Origin: Chionoecetes opilio
Taxonomy: Eukaryota > Arthropoda > Malacostraca > Decapoda > Majidae
Length of the DNA: 64,000 nt
Assembly (NCBI GenBank): GCA_016584305.1
Contig: JACEEZ010001674.1
Location: 215,001 to 279,000, forward strand
Reading direction: 5' to 3'
Shown here: positions 43,384-54,778 of the stretch, in pieces
How the letters are laid out: every line of letters starts with the position of its first letter
How positions within the stretch are numbered: position 1 is the stretch's first letter
The notes under the pieces: model-generated
Seen by the model: only the letters and a program-made list of their open reading frames with translations
Told to the model about the DNA's origin: nothing
Database searches by the model: none
Translations under genes and position numbers: made by a program

Positions 43384-44920
43384 CAATGCGAGGTAGGATG
43401 CGAGGTAGGAGTAGATCAGTTGTGGAGATGCTGGCGAGGTGAAGAGTTGATATATGCTGTGTACAGGAGGTAAGATACAAAGGACAAGGATGTACAACAC
43501 TCGGAAGCGATAAGGAAAAGTATAAGTTTTGGTACAGCAGAGATGACACTGTGGAGTAGGAATTCTGATTGGACATGAGCTGACAGAAAATGTAATAGAA
43601 GTGGAAAGATATAATAACAGGATGATGAAGCTTATGTTGGTGCTTGGAGAATCTGTACATCAAATATTCTCAGTGTATGCACCACAAGTTGGAGGAACAG
43701 CACAGGAGAAGCAGGAAGTTTGGGAAAAGTTGGAAGATGAAGTGGCAGGAGTTTCTGAATCAGATGGGCTGACAATTAGAGAGAACTGAAACTCGAGAAA
43801 TGCCAGTGGTCGCTGGCAGTTTTAACTCAAAGGTTGGTCTACTGTGTTTTGGCTCCGCGACTAATATTTTTCATAAATTAATTTCGCGATAAACATTGAT
43901 GCACCGCATCTGAATACCAAAAAATATAGTTCTTCTGTTGTTCTACTAATTATATGGATGACATTCATTACGATGGAACGTTCTATAATAGCAATTTAAT
44001 GCAAATTACTCGCCTCGAGTAGCAAAGCTTAATATATTTTTTACATGTATATTGTGGCATGTAAAATTTGGGTGATGTTCACACTGTTTTCTAAGACAGT
44101 ACTGCTGCGTCTGGCAAACGCTTGTCAAAATACAATAAGCAATGCCTTGGAAAAACGAAGAATAAAGAATGCCGAAATCGGCTTGTTGCTGCGACAATGT
44201 AGGTTATAATTGTGGAGGCGACACGCCGCGGCGGGGAGTGGTGGGCGGGGAGATTGAATCAAAACATTGCCACTTCACGCGTCGACTCATTGCACTTCCA
44301 GGCTTTCTATCTGATTGATACACAATAATAACAGGAAAATATGACTGCCTAGGTATAGATAACTTCTAAACATACGTTATTGACTATATAATATCATAGA
44401 GTAACATTTACCTCGCCTCCTCAACTATAACCTACTTGGTTATTTGGTTAAATGCATGTTTTACAGACTCAGGCTTCTATACAATATACATATAGAAGAA
44501 AATCGTTCTTAAAATTATACTTTTGTGTTTTAAGTGCAGTGGAATAAGCCCATATTTTTCTTTCAAGTTGACCAACTTTTCACCAAATTGTGAGTTAAAA
44601 CTGCCAGCGACCACTGGCATTTCGGAGTTGCAGTTCTCTCTAATTGGAGGAGACTTAAACGCTCATATTGGGAGAGATAAAACAGGATTTGAGGGTGTTA
44701 TGGGAAGTTATGGGTATGGTGACAGAACTGTTGCAGGAGAGTAGGTGTTGGAATTTTGTAGGAGACATGGTTTAAGGATACTAAACACTTATTTAAAGAA
44801 AGACATGGAAAAGATAATCATTACATACAAAAGTGATGGGGCAGAGACACAGTTGGATTTGGTGCTGATGAGGAAAAGACCAGATGTGCAAGTCATAAAC
44901 TGTAAGGAGACATAACCTGG
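43384..44920 (+). pseudogene. LINE family 2 endonuclease domain, split by a fold-back element
   Basis: First piece: VEMLARRRVDICCVQEVRYK with the catalytic Glu, and SVYAPQVGGTAQEKQEVWEK. After the insertion 43778-44641: GGDLNAHIGRDKTGFEGVMG with catalytic Asp/Asn, FCRRHGLRILNTYLKK and QLDLVLMRKRPDVQVINCK. A stop replaces one codon near 44742. Confidence 0.8.
43778..44641. mobile_element. Fold-back-like element, 864 bp, ~65-bp inverted ends
   Basis: The left end agagagaactgaaactcgag through gccagtggtcgctggcagtt reappears inverted at the right. AATT lies outside both ends (43774-43777 and 44642-44645), a possible 4-bp duplication. Excision joins the endonuclease frame, which fixes the ends. 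The interior is unrecognised and non-coding. Confidence 0.8.
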
Positions 44921-44930
44921 AGAGGCTAGT

Positions 44931-46495
44931 TTGATGCAGCACAGGATGGTACGGGTAGACCTCAAAATAAAAAAGATGAAGAGGATAAAGAGAAAAGTTG
45001 TAAAAAGAATAAAACTACAGAAGCTGAAAGAGGCCAACAAGAGACAGGAGTTTGAAGAAAACTTTGCAACAAGGATGGAACTAGGAGAGGGAGACTGGCA
45101 CCACTTACAGGAAAGCATACTGAGAGCTGGAGAAGAAGGGTGTGGACTAACATCTGGAAGAAGAGGTAGAGAAAGGGAGACTTGGTGGTGGAATGAAGAG
45201 GTGCAACAGAAAATTAAAGAGAAAAGAATCGCATTCAAACAGTGGCAACGATCAAGATGTGAGGTGCAAAAAAGAATGTATAGAGAAAAGACAACGAAGA
45301 TAAAAGGCAAGAGCAAAGAAACAAGCATCGGAGGAGTGGAGTCAGAACTTGAACACAGTAGAAGGAAGGCAGAAGATTTTCAGAGTAGCTAAGCAGATGA
45401 GAAAAGACAAGAAGAATGTACGAGAAGCAAAGTATGTAAAGGACGAAAACTGAGAAATCAAGGTGGTGGAGAGGAAGGGAGGTGAGAGAAAGGTGGAAAG
45501 AATATTTTGAGAGACTGCTGAATGTAGAAATTAACAATGAGCTGGAGCAAGTTGAAATTATGGAAAGTCCAATGAAAAATATTATAGAAGAGGTAGAAAC
45601 AGCATTGAAGGGGATGAAAGATGGAAAGGCACCAGGTCCATCGGGTGTAAGCAGTGATATGCTGAAACAAGCAGGAAGGACAGGTAGAAAACTAACTAGA
45701 GTTTTTGAAAAAAATATGAAGGAGGAGAAAGGTCCAGAAGAATGGAAGGATAGTTTTACCTTACCATTGTTTAAAGGAAAAGGAGATGCACTGTCATGTG
45801 GTGGTACAGAGGTTTGAGGCTGTTAGAACATGGGATGAAGATTTGGGAGAGGGTGTTGTGTGAAAGGCTTAAGAGAATGATCAAGATTGATGACTGCTAA
45901 TTTGGCTTTCTGGCTGGAAAGTCAACTACCGATGCAATCTTCACCACAAGACATCTCCAGGAGAAATATATGGTGAAGAAGAAAAGGCTGTATCATGTGT
46001 TTGTGGATCTAGAAAAGGCTTTTGACAGGATTCCAAAAAGAGATATTAGATGGGCATTATGAAGACAAAAGATGAGAGGCTTGTAAGGTTGGTAATGGCA
46101 CTGTATGAAGGGTCAAGATCAAAGGTGAGAACAGCTGGTGGAACATCAGATGCTTTTGAGATAGGTGTGGGGGTGCTTCAAGGCTCAGTTCTCAGTCCTC
46201 TTTTGTTTGTGGTAGTAATGGAAGAGGCCACGAAGAACGATGAGGGAAGGAGTGCAGAATAGGAGATCCATGGGAGCTGCTATATGCAGATGATTTAGTC
46301 TTGACAGCTGAGATAAAGGAGGAAGTTGAGAGGAGATTTGTGGATTGGAAGCAAGCAATGGAGAGAATAGGTCTGAAGGTGAATATGTCCTAGACGAAGA
46401 TGATGGTAACAGGCAAGAATAAAGAGCAAAATATACAAGTGGGAAGGTTTCCTTGTGGAGTTTGCTGTAGTGGAGTTGGAGTAAACTCTATTCAT
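44931..46495 (+). pseudogene. LINE family 2 reverse transcriptase, frame-broken
   Basis: Linker 44931-45392, then KDGKAPGPSGVSSDMLKQAG (~45630), FLAGKSTTDAIFTT (~45905), FVDLEKAFDRIPKR (motif A, ~46003), VGVLQGSVLSPLLFVVVME (~46170) and LYADDLVLTAEIKEEVERRF (catalytic YADD, ~46283). It ends with GRFPCGVCCSGVGVNSIH, the first half of a Cys-rich finger, cut at 46495 by the CR1-like LINE. Confidence 0.85.
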
Positions 46496-46616
46496 AAGAC
46501 CATAAGAAAATTAGGAAGCTACAAGAGACCGTGAGACCTACACGAGGTAGTTCCTGTTACTTAACTCTACCTACATCCACCTCTCTTCCCTATCCATGAA
46601 TTTATCTAGACACCTT

Positions 46617-48640
46617 TTAAAGACCCCTATAGACTACATTGACCACCTGATGACTGAGTCCATTCCAATCATTCACCACCCTATTTGTGAACCAGTTTCT
46701 CCCTATTTCCTTTTTAAATCTACGCTTTTCCAGATTGAATCCGTTACTTTTTCTACGCTGCCTACTAGCCGTAAGAACTTTTCCTACATCGCCTTTATTG
46801 TATCCCTTTAACCACTTAAAAACTTCTATCAGATCGCCCCTTACTATACGCCTCTCAAGTGAGTGTAAATTTAATAGCTTCAACATCTTATAACTAAAGT
46901 TATGCATCCCATGCATAATTTTGGTCATCCTTCTCTGGACTGTTTCTAACAAGGCTATATCCATCCTGTAATATGGAAACCAAAACTGAACCGCATAGTC
47001 TAGGTGAGGTCTGACTAGTGCCAAATATAGCTTTAGAATAACCTCAGCACTTCTACTTTTAACACTCCTGGTAATGAATCCTAACACCCTGTTATCTCGA
47101 TACATTGATTCATAGGACGGAGGTCTGCAGCTACCTGCACTCCAAGATCTTTCTCACCTTCTGATCTTTTCAGCGATACATTGCATATAGTGTACCTATT
47201 ACCGGGATTTTTCCTACCAACATTCATTACGCTATGTTACACTTAACAATATTCAATTCCATCTGCCATCTATCTACCCACTCATTTAATTTATCTAAAT
47301 CTCCTTGCAATATATTTACCTCAGACTGTGATCTAATGATCCTACCTACCTTAGTATCATCCGCAAACTTGCTGATATCACTACTAATCTCAGTATCTAA
47401 GTCGTTGATGTAAATAAAAAATAGTAATGGACCCAAAAAAGACCCTTGTTGAACCCCACTTGTTACCTGTCCCCATTCAGATTTAGAACCATTAATTGTA
47501 ACCCTTCGTTGCCTATCACTTAGCCAAGCTCTGATCTAACAAAGAACCTTCCCATCTATTCCATGAGCCTTAACCTTATTTAAGAGTCTACCGTGTGGCA
47601 CCTTATCGAATGCCTTACTGAAGTCCAAGTATACTATATCATAATCCTCATCATTATCTGCTGTTTCATAAACTTTCCTATAAAAACTCAATAAATTAGT
47701 GAGACATGATTTACCTTTGGTGAACCCATGTTGTGAATCATTTACCAAACTATGCTTTTCTAGATGCTCTCTAATGTTTATTGCAATAACAGATTCCAAT
47801 AATTTACCTATCACTGACGGCAGGCTAACGGGTCGATAATTTTACATTAATCCTCTATCTCCCTTCTTAAATATGGAAACTACATCTCCCTTCCTCCACA
47901 TTAACGGCACTTCCCCTATATCAACCGATTTCCTAAAAATATGCACTAGCGCCTTACTAACAACCTCTGCATTCTTTTAATACTCTGGGATAAACTTCAT
48001 CTGGTCCTGGTGACTTAAAATTCTTCATTTTGTCTATACCTTCTTCTACCATTTCCCTAGTTATCACAATATCTGAGTTTCTCATCATCCTCTCCTCTAA
48101 ACATCTGTTAACTATCAGGTACCGTCTGTTTATCCTCCTGAATAAAAACACTTAAGAAATAATCATTTGAAATTTTACATGTATCCTCTGCCGTGCTTAC
48201 AATCTCTCCCTGATCATTTTTTAATGGCCCCACTAATTCCCTAGTCTTTGTTTTATAAACCTGAAAAAATACCTTAGGGTCGTTCTTTGCCTGTCCAGCG
48301 ACCTTAATCTCATAATTGTTCTTAGCTGCTCTTGTTAATCTCTTCACTGTCCTCGCCATCACGTTATACTGTTCTTTGCTCACCTGTCCAGCCTTGAGCC
48401 TTAAGTACATGTTTCGTTTTACTCCATTGTTATGATTTAAATTAGTGTTCATCCATTTAGGGTCGTTCTTCCTTGATCTTATCGCCCTATAAGGAATATT
48501 CTTTTTCTGTCCTACAATTAAATTCCTTACAAATAATGTATAATCCTCATCCGCCTCGACCTCACTAACACCTGTCTCCATACTGACCTCGGACCACTTC
48601 TTCCCCTCCATTTTCTATACCCGGAGTTAATCCCCACCAG
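46617..48640 (-). pseudogene. LINE A reverse transcriptase and C-terminal region
   Basis: Minus-strand frames: linker YNVMARTVKRLTRAAKNNYE (~48370), SPGPDEVYPRVLKEC (~47995), SQHGFTKGKSCLTNLLSFYR (~47720), DIVYLDFSKAFDKVPHGRLL (motif A, ~47620), GPLLFFIYINDLDTEISSDI and FADDTKVGRI (~47360), then VRPHLDYAVQFWFPYYRMDI (~46990). Both catalytic sites are present, but frames change several times. Confidence 0.85.
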
Positions 48641-48705
48641 GTGTCTTCTTAATCCTGCATAATTGGCCTTTCTGAAGTCAGGTACTCTGCTTATTAACAC
48701 TTCTA

Positions 48706-48830
48706 CAGTACCCTCCCAAGTTCCACGCTATGGGAGTTTCGTGATCCACGAGTTTCGTGCCGAGTTCTAAATTCTTACTATCCCGACTTTCGCACATTAT
48801 CTCTCCTAGTTTCGCGCTGCTTCGTACACG

Positions 48831-48871
<41 letters not shown>

Positions 48872-49970
48872 ATGCGCCTACAGCGCCGTTAGGCAGTGAC
48901 CTCCAGGGGTGGGATGGTAGGCCCTGGAGGTTCCCTCGAGAGCTGTGATGGTTGGCCCTCACCCATGGTGGCGCAGGCAGGATTTTTATAGTGAAGCTTG
49001 TGATTAGGTTCATGTCGCCCCCCTGTGGCCTCCGATGCACTCGCAATCGTAGGTAGAGTTAATGGGCAGCATGTGGGTGTTCTTAGGCCACTCGACGGTG
49101 CAGAGAAAGATTTTATACCTTACGGTAATATCAAGATCAAGTATCGCTAAAGAGGTAAATAGTCGTATGTACAGATGGAAGAATGGTGTTAGCAAGATGT
49201 GTGTGATGTGTGAGACAGGAGTGGATGAAACTGGACTATTTGATGCTGGAATGTGAACGATATGAGTATGCAAGAACAAAGATGTTGGAGGGAGTGGTAG
49301 AAGAAGTCGGAGTGGAAGAATGGCGAGAGATGAGAGACAGGAGTGTGGATAGGCAAATGGAGTACCTGCTGGTGTTGTGTGCTGAGTGGAGGAGTGACAG
49401 TCGTGTGGCTGAAAGTGTAAAAGAATTCTTGGAGAATTCTTGGAGAGCACACATGAGAGAGAATGAGAGGCAGGGTGCTCCTCAGTGAGGGGGGACCCCG
49501 TATGAATGTGATGCAGAGAGAGAAATGAGGGGAAAATGAAACGCCTAGTTTTGCTATCCCCCTTTTGCATCTCCCAACAGAATACTACGTGTGTGGGAGA
49601 ACGCCGGACCAAAGGCTTCACCCCCAGCATCAGCTGGGTGACTCCCAACTCAAGCTCAAGCTCGTAGGTCCTCCTCTCCTCCTCTTTCTCCTCTCCTGTC
49701 TTCTAGTTTTGGCTGACCACCCCGGGAGGCGGGTCACAAACCCCCGGCTAACACCCGGTACCCATTCACTGCTGGGTGGACAGGGGCTCGGGGCATTTTC
49801 AGGGTATTTTTTTGGGGAGAAAGTGAGTCTTATAAGCCGTAAAATACGTTACACCTCGCACCGGACTAAATATGCATTTTTACAGTGTTTTCAATACACG
49901 AGTTTCGCGATCCTCAAGTTTAGCGCTATGCATTGTGAAGAAAAAAAGCGCCAAACTCGGAAGGGTACTG
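48706..49970. mobile_element. Tigger-like element (cagtaccctcccaag), 1265 bp, carrying LINE and SINE pieces
   Basis: Ends cagtaccctcccaagttcca and aactcggaagggtactg are bounded by TA at 48704-48705 and 49971-49972; excision restores the LINE A sequence. It contains a (GT)n run at 48834-48870, a SINE family 2 piece (48868-49110), a LINE C-terminal fragment (49150-49490), and part of a cttataagccgtaaaatacg element (~49800-49850). Confidence 0.8.
49150..49490 (+). pseudogene. LINE ORF2 C-terminal fragment inside a Tigger-like element
   Basis: Frames give NGVSKMCVMCETGVDETG and CERYEYARTKMLEGVVEEVG, the C-x2-C...C block typical of the extreme C-terminus of LINE ORF2. The same fragment lies in reverse at 55173-55480 and 56262-56380 in a second copy of the host element, so it moved with that element. 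Confidence 0.7.
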
Positions 49971-50706
49971 TATTTCCTAGTTCCCATTTTAAGCAAAACC
50001 TGATTTCATAATGATCGCTGTTCCCAAACGTACCTCCAACCTCCACCTCTGTAACTAAATCTTCCCTGTTTGTCAGTAATAAATCAAGAATATTATCTCT
50101 TAGTAGGCTCCTTGATTGCTTGCCTTAGAAAGTTATCCTGAACTATATTTAACAATTCCTCTGCATCATTGTCTCCTATAATTAAATCCCAGTCTATATT
50201 CCTGAGATTAAAATCTACCACGCATAATCAATTATATTTGCAAGCCTTGTTTATTTCTTGCTATATAGGAGCTGAATCCTCTTTACATAAGTTTGGAGGC
50301 CTGTACACTACACCCAAAATCTTTTTCTCTGTTCCCTCCATAACGTCTACCCATATAGGCCTATGCTTTCATCTGTTTTTATAACATTATTAACATAACA
50401 CTGCAATGTATCTCTGGCATAAAGCGCAACTCCACCACCTCGCCTGCCTAACCTGTCCTTGTGAAATAACTTATACCCAGCTATCTCAGTCTCCGGATTA
50501 AATACCTTTCCTGACATATCCAACCATGTTTCTGTTAATGCTATTATATCAAACTCCTCTACACTATTTATTCCTCTCAGGAAATCTATCTTGTTTAAAA
50601 TACTCCTACAGTTTGTATAGTAAACCTTCAAGCAACCCCTCTTCTTTTTGTCCATTTTCCCTTTATCTTTAACTAACCCCCTCTTCTCTCTCTTCTTATG
50701 AATCAC
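49971..50706 (-). pseudogene. LINE A endonuclease domain
   Basis: The minus strand reads LKVYYTNCRSILNKIDFLRG, DIIALTETWLD (catalytic Glu) and RRGGGVALYARDTLQCYVNN in one open stretch (50706-50347), then VVYRPPNL and NLRNIDW (the GDFN-like block, decayed) between 50330 and 50180, with stops. Confidence 0.85.
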
Positions 50707-50771
50707 TTTAGTTCCCTGCCTTCTGAAACTCCTCCTAGTGTCGCAAGTTTCCTTTACCCCGACCCCAGTGT

Positions 50772-52000
50772 CTAAACCCCGGTTCTCTGTCTTAAAAAAG
50801 CCTGCAATGCACCTACCTCCCTTTCAAGGGATTCAGACAAGATCTGAACCCCTTTCCTCGAAAGGTGCACCCCATCCCTGTAGTAGAGGTGGTTATGCCT
50901 GAAAAAGAGGTCCCAGTTGTCGACAAAGGCCCAACCATTGGCTTTGCAATGAAATGCCAGCCAGCAATTCAGAGCAATAGCCCTGGAGTACCACAAGTCG
51001 TCAACATAGCATCTTGGAAGGACACCACACACCACAGGGACCCCACCCCTGTCCCTAACCTTACCTACAGCCTCCTTGAATCACCATAGCAATTCCTCAC
51101 TCCTTACACACACTATGTCGTTTCCCTCAGCGCTCAGGCAGGCGATGGGCTTTTTCCCTTGGTCTGCCATGCACTCAACTATCTTATCACTAACATAACC
51201 TATCCCTTTCCCTGGGTAACTCAACGCCTTCATACGCATCCCTTCTCTGTCACAAAATCTGCTGTCTAGGTACCTAACCTAACCCCCCACAACCAAGATT
51301 TTACCTTCGGGTAGGGATGTAACGTCTACCCTTTTACCCTTTACCTCCTTTTATTCCTCTTGCAGCCCCGAGAGTATCTGAAATGGATGAGTGCACACAA
51401 CATGGTCATTGTTTACCTTTCTCTGCTTCGGGCGCGCACCTCCATGCTCAACCACCTTCCATCCCCCATTCCCTGGTGACTTACTAGGAACGCCTTCCTT
51501 AGTAGTAGCCCCAGGCACGCTACCCTCTGGTACCCCAACAGGTGCATCTCTCGCATGTGCCCTTCCACTCACACCACCTGGACCTCCACCTCCACACTTA
51601 AGAGATCGTATCTCTATCTTCTGCCTTTTCACAACACTTCAATTCGTTCACTTCACTTACAAAGCCCCTTTTCAGGTCTTCAATCGCCTCAAGAATAGAC
51701 TTAAGTGCCTCACCACAACCTTCATTGCACTCTCCCTCGACCCTTCTCACTCCTTCTAACACACTCGTAATCACCTCAGACTCCTTCACTCTACCCTCTC
51801 CTCCACTCACCACACCCTCGCTTCCACTCACAACACCATCGCCTCCACCAACAACACCGTCGCCTCCACCAACAACCCCGACGCTAAGCTCCTCTGCAGC
51901 TTTCATGCTAATCCTCCCTGAACTGACTCCTACACTCAACACACACAAGGAGCGGCACGGAACACGTCTTGTCTCCTTCCCCGCCAGAGAACGACTGAAA
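50772..52000 (-). pseudogene. LINE A ORF1 with SGNH/esterase-like domain
   Basis: The minus strand shows a Gly/Val/Ser-rich, then coiled-coil-like N-terminal part (52000-51600), a Pro/Gly/Lys-rich linker, then ACLSAEGNDIV (~51140) and YYRDGVHLSRKGVQILSESL (~50850). A DGVHLS-type block late in the domain is a hallmark of SGNH hydrolase-like ORF1 proteins of CR1 LINEs. Stops at about 51290 and a frame change near 51350-51600 break it. Confidence 0.7.
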
Positions 52001-52006
52001 ATACTA

Positions 52007-52790
52007 TTCGTTGCAAGGAATATGACAAGTGGTGCCATACAAGATGTTCGGGACTAGGAAACCTGAAAAGGGTGGTATATTTCTGCTGTCCAGTGTGTGT
52101 AAGAGGAATCAATGGATGGGGCCTGCCAGAAGAGGAAGAGGTAGAAAATATAGAAGTGATAGGTGATGAAAAAAAAAAGTGAAAGTTTTTCTTGGTTGGT
52201 GACATGTTAGATAGCAAGTGTGGAGTGGAGAGAGCAATAAGAATACGGGTAGCAACTACGTGGATGAAGTGGAGAGAGATAGCGGGACTGCTGATAAACA
52301 ATAGTATTCCACTGAAAAACAGAGGAAGAGTATTTGAAGCATGTATAAGATCAGTTTTGCTGTACGGTTCCGAGACATGGGCTTTGCCGAAGAAGTTGGA
52401 GGATGTATTGGTTGGGTGTGATTGAAGAATGTTGAGGTATATAGCTGGGATCACATGAAGAGATGAAGTGTCCAGTGAAGAGGTGGCAAGAATATGTGGA
52501 TTGAAGGAGCCGAGTACAGTGCTTCGAGTAAGGCAATTGAGCTGGTTTGGGTACGTGAACAGGAGAGAAGTTGGTGAGGCATTGGGGAGAGCTGTTGGTG
52601 TGGAAGTGCCAGGTCACCGTCCACCAGGTAGGCCAAGGAAGACATGGAGGCAGTGTGTTGGACAGGATCTGGCAGTATTGGGCATTGAAGAAGTTAAGGC
52701 AACAGATAAAGATAGTTGGAAGCATATCATCGGCCGTCTAACCTCATAAGATATTATGGGAAAATCTGACGTTAAACAGAAAGAAGAAGT
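52007..52790 (+). pseudogene. LINE family 2 C-terminus, second part
   Basis: Starts with SIRCKEYDKWCHTRCSGL-like sequence that completes the finger cut at 46495, then VYFCCPVCVRGINGW, LLYGSETWALPKKLEDVLVG, LSWFGYVNRREVGEALGR and HRPPGRPRKTWRQCVGQDLA, the standard ORF2 C-terminal block, ending in ...GRLTS and the 3' tail. Confidence 0.8.
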
Positions 52791-52794
52791 AAAT

Positions 52795-52860
52795 CTTGGA
52801 TGTTGGATGAGAGACAAAGGTCAAGGATCCAGGCAGTTGAAATGAGTTACAACACATTAA
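52795..52860 (+). pseudogene. Remnant of LINE family 1 after the family 2 insertion
   Basis: Reads DERQRSRIQAVEMSY, the block that follows TYASET in this family; TYASE lies at 43300-43315 before LINE family 2. The match supports one LINE 1 copy split by LINE 2. Confidence 0.55.
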
Positions 52861-53319
52861 GTGCGTCATACGGCGCAGCAGACTCCACCCAACTATGGAC
52901 AGAAAAACAACCACCACACTCACTCGTCTCACCAGGCCTAACTCTAAATAATTCATGGTAAATAACTATCTATTATCTATAACTATTGGTTATCTATTAT
53001 CTATTGTCCTTAGACCAGGGTTTAGACCAGACGCCTTAGACCAAGGTTGCCAGGTGGTGGATTTTTCGGCCAAATTAGTGAAATTTGGCCGTATAAAAAG
53101 GGAACTTTACGGCCAAACTATTTGGCCAAATTTTGGTCGAAATTCGTAAGAGATACAATAATGTGTACAATTTCCAAACTGACCTCTACCTCACCTGCGT
53201 AGCTGCAATGAAAATATTATTGAAGAGCAATATATATAAATATTGCACGTGACATGAGCTAAAGAGTCTGTTTTTAATGGTCAAATTCCTTCTGATTCTG
53301 TTTCTTGTTGGTGTAGTGT

Positions 53320-53770
53320 GTTGCAGTACAAGACATCATCAGGAAAATGTATCTTTAAAGAATTAGCTGAGTATGCCCTGTATTGTCTAAACCCCAATCA
53401 GCAACACGATGGTTGAAAGAGTACTCTCTCTCCACGGTAACTAACATTCGCAGTTTCGATTCTAATTCTGACCGACGTGAAACATCCATCCACGCAGTTC
53501 AGAAGGGTTTAGATGAATATGAACAATTGTACCAAACGCGAATGAAAAACCGACAACAAGCTTTGATCACACGGTACTTCAGTAACCGTCACAAGCAAGA
53601 AGACACCACCTGCTGTTGTTGTTGAAAGAGATGAAGATGATCTGTTTGAGTATGATAATGTAGCCCCCGAGGATTTGGGCAACCAATTTGAAGGCTTTGT
53701 GCTAACGGACCGTGCTCCAGAGTAAGGAAATGAAATGTCAATGATTTTCAGTCATTTTTTTTAAGAACTT
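53320..53770 (+). pseudogene. hAT-like dimerisation remnant with a PIP-like C-terminus
   Basis: From 53360 the + strand reads LAEYALYCLN, then in another frame SNTMVERVLS and STVTNIRS, resembling the hAT C-terminal dimerisation motif (S-N-x-x-V-E-R-x-F-S). It continues GLDEYEQLYQTRMKNRQQAL and ITRYF; QALITRYF fits a PCNA-binding PIP box, more usual in Tigger transposases. An aataaa signal lies at 53773-53778. Whether this is one protein or a junction of two elements is unresolved. 52861-53319 before it shows nothing recognisable beyond tatctat and ggccaaa words. Confidence 0.45.
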
Positions 53771-53889
53771 CCAATAAAGTTTGTATCCCATTTTTTTTGT
53801 CTTTATAGGAGCATTCTTCCTTTATATTGCAACACAACGAACAATTTAAAGGTATCTTTAGATAGCAAGTGGGGAAAAAAATAAACTTA

Positions 53890-54009
53890 TTTACCAACCA
53901 AAATAAATAAGCATTTTTTCAGTGTTTTCAATACCCCGAGTTGCGCGATCTTCGAGTTTAGCGCTATGCCTTCGGAACAAAGCAAGCATGAAACTCGGGA
54001 GGGTACTGT
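53890..54009. mobile_element. Right end of the cagtaccctcccgag family
   Basis: Ends gaaactcgggagggtactg with the preceding aataagcattttttcagtg and ttcaataccccgag words, as at 49862-49970. No left end found nearby. Confidence 0.6.
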
Positions 54010-54282
54010 ATGTCCAAGACGAAGATGATGGTAACAGGCAAGAAAATAGAGCAAAATATATAAGTGGGAAGGTTTCCCTGTGGAGTGTGCGGTAGTGGAG
54101 TAGGAGTAAACTCCATTCGTTGCAAGGAATGTGACAAGTTGTGTCATAAATGATCTTCGGGGCTAGGAATCCTGAATAGGTTGGTAAATTTCTGTTTCTG
54201 GCCCCTTTCTGTTGTCCAGTGTGTATAAGTAGAATCAACAGAGGGGGACCACCAAGCCGCTCGGGAGGGTACTGTATAGCGA
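54010..54282 (+). pseudogene. LINE family 2 fragment with C-terminal zinc finger
   Basis: Reads TKMMVTGKKIEQN, GRFPCGVCGSGVGVNSIRC and KECDKLCHK, the uninterrupted version of the finger split between 46495 and 52007. It ends in a second copy of ctcgggagggtactgta, so it is caught between two ends of one Tigger-like family. Confidence 0.65.
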
Positions 54283-54745
54283 TGATGGAGACTTTTGAGC
54301 TTTTGAGCCCCTTCCTTACAAACAGGACAGGACAATGCAATTTACGCAGTACCGGCCAAAAGCGTTCAGATAATAGTCAGATTTATAAAAACATATTTTT
54401 TATCCCGGGCTTGGTCTCGGAGGGTCTGGTCATGGTCATGGTCTTGGCTCGGAAGGTCTGGTCATGATCTTGGTCTCGAGGTGCCTGGCCATGTCTACAA
54501 TACTGGAGCCTAGGTTAAGCTATAGTGAGGTTAGACTAGTAATATTTTGTTGATGGTCGTTTAGAGGGGAAGGGGGTATATCTCCTCACTTTTTAATTAC
54601 GTTTTATATGTGTAAAGGGATCTGTAAATGTCTGTAGGAGAAAAAAATGGTCAGAAAAGGATGAATTTTACCCATATATCTTTACAGAGGTTAGACATTA
54701 TATTAATGGATTCTACTATAATTCTTTTTTCCTAAAACGTCAATA
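54283..54745. other. Intronic stretch, nothing recognised
   Basis: Contains repeated ggtctggtcatg and cttggtctcg words at 54405-54490. No frame or TIR. Confidence 0.4.
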
Positions 54746-54778
54746 CAGGTATCTCTCGTTTTACGCGCGTTTAAACAA

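Larger units (their letters stand above)
46496..52006 (-). mobile_element. CR1-like LINE (family A), ~5.5 kb, near full length, minus strand
   Basis: In minus-strand order: ORF1 with an esterase-like domain (about 52000-50772), endonuclease (50706-49971), RT and C-terminus (48611-46617), and a 3' tail of ataagaccataagaa at 46496. It lies inside LINE family 2; ctattc on the left (46490-46495) and tactattc on the right are probably the target duplication. It is itself interrupted by the Tigger-like element 48706-49970. Confidence 0.85.
43331..52790 (+). mobile_element. RTE-like LINE (family 2), nearly full ORF2, split by two insertions
   Basis: Pieces: 43331-43777, 44642-46495 and 52007-52790. 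Domain order on the + strand is endonuclease, RT, C-terminal zinc finger and end. The 3' terminus reads gacgttaaacagaaagaag. It splits LINE family 1 with an imperfect possible TSD (aagtgagact / aagtaaatct). Extra pieces of this family are at 6190-6249 and 54010-54250. Confidence 0.8.

Noticed and set aside
44789..45328. 179-codon minus-strand hydrophobic frame resembling a membrane protein
   Set aside because: Antisense shadow of the Lys/Arg/Glu-rich LINE 2 linker; AAG/GAA codons read as Leu/Phe/Ser in reverse.
51391..51759. 122-codon + strand Pro/Ser/Thr-rich frame
   Set aside because: It is the antisense of the LINE A ORF1 low-complexity region.
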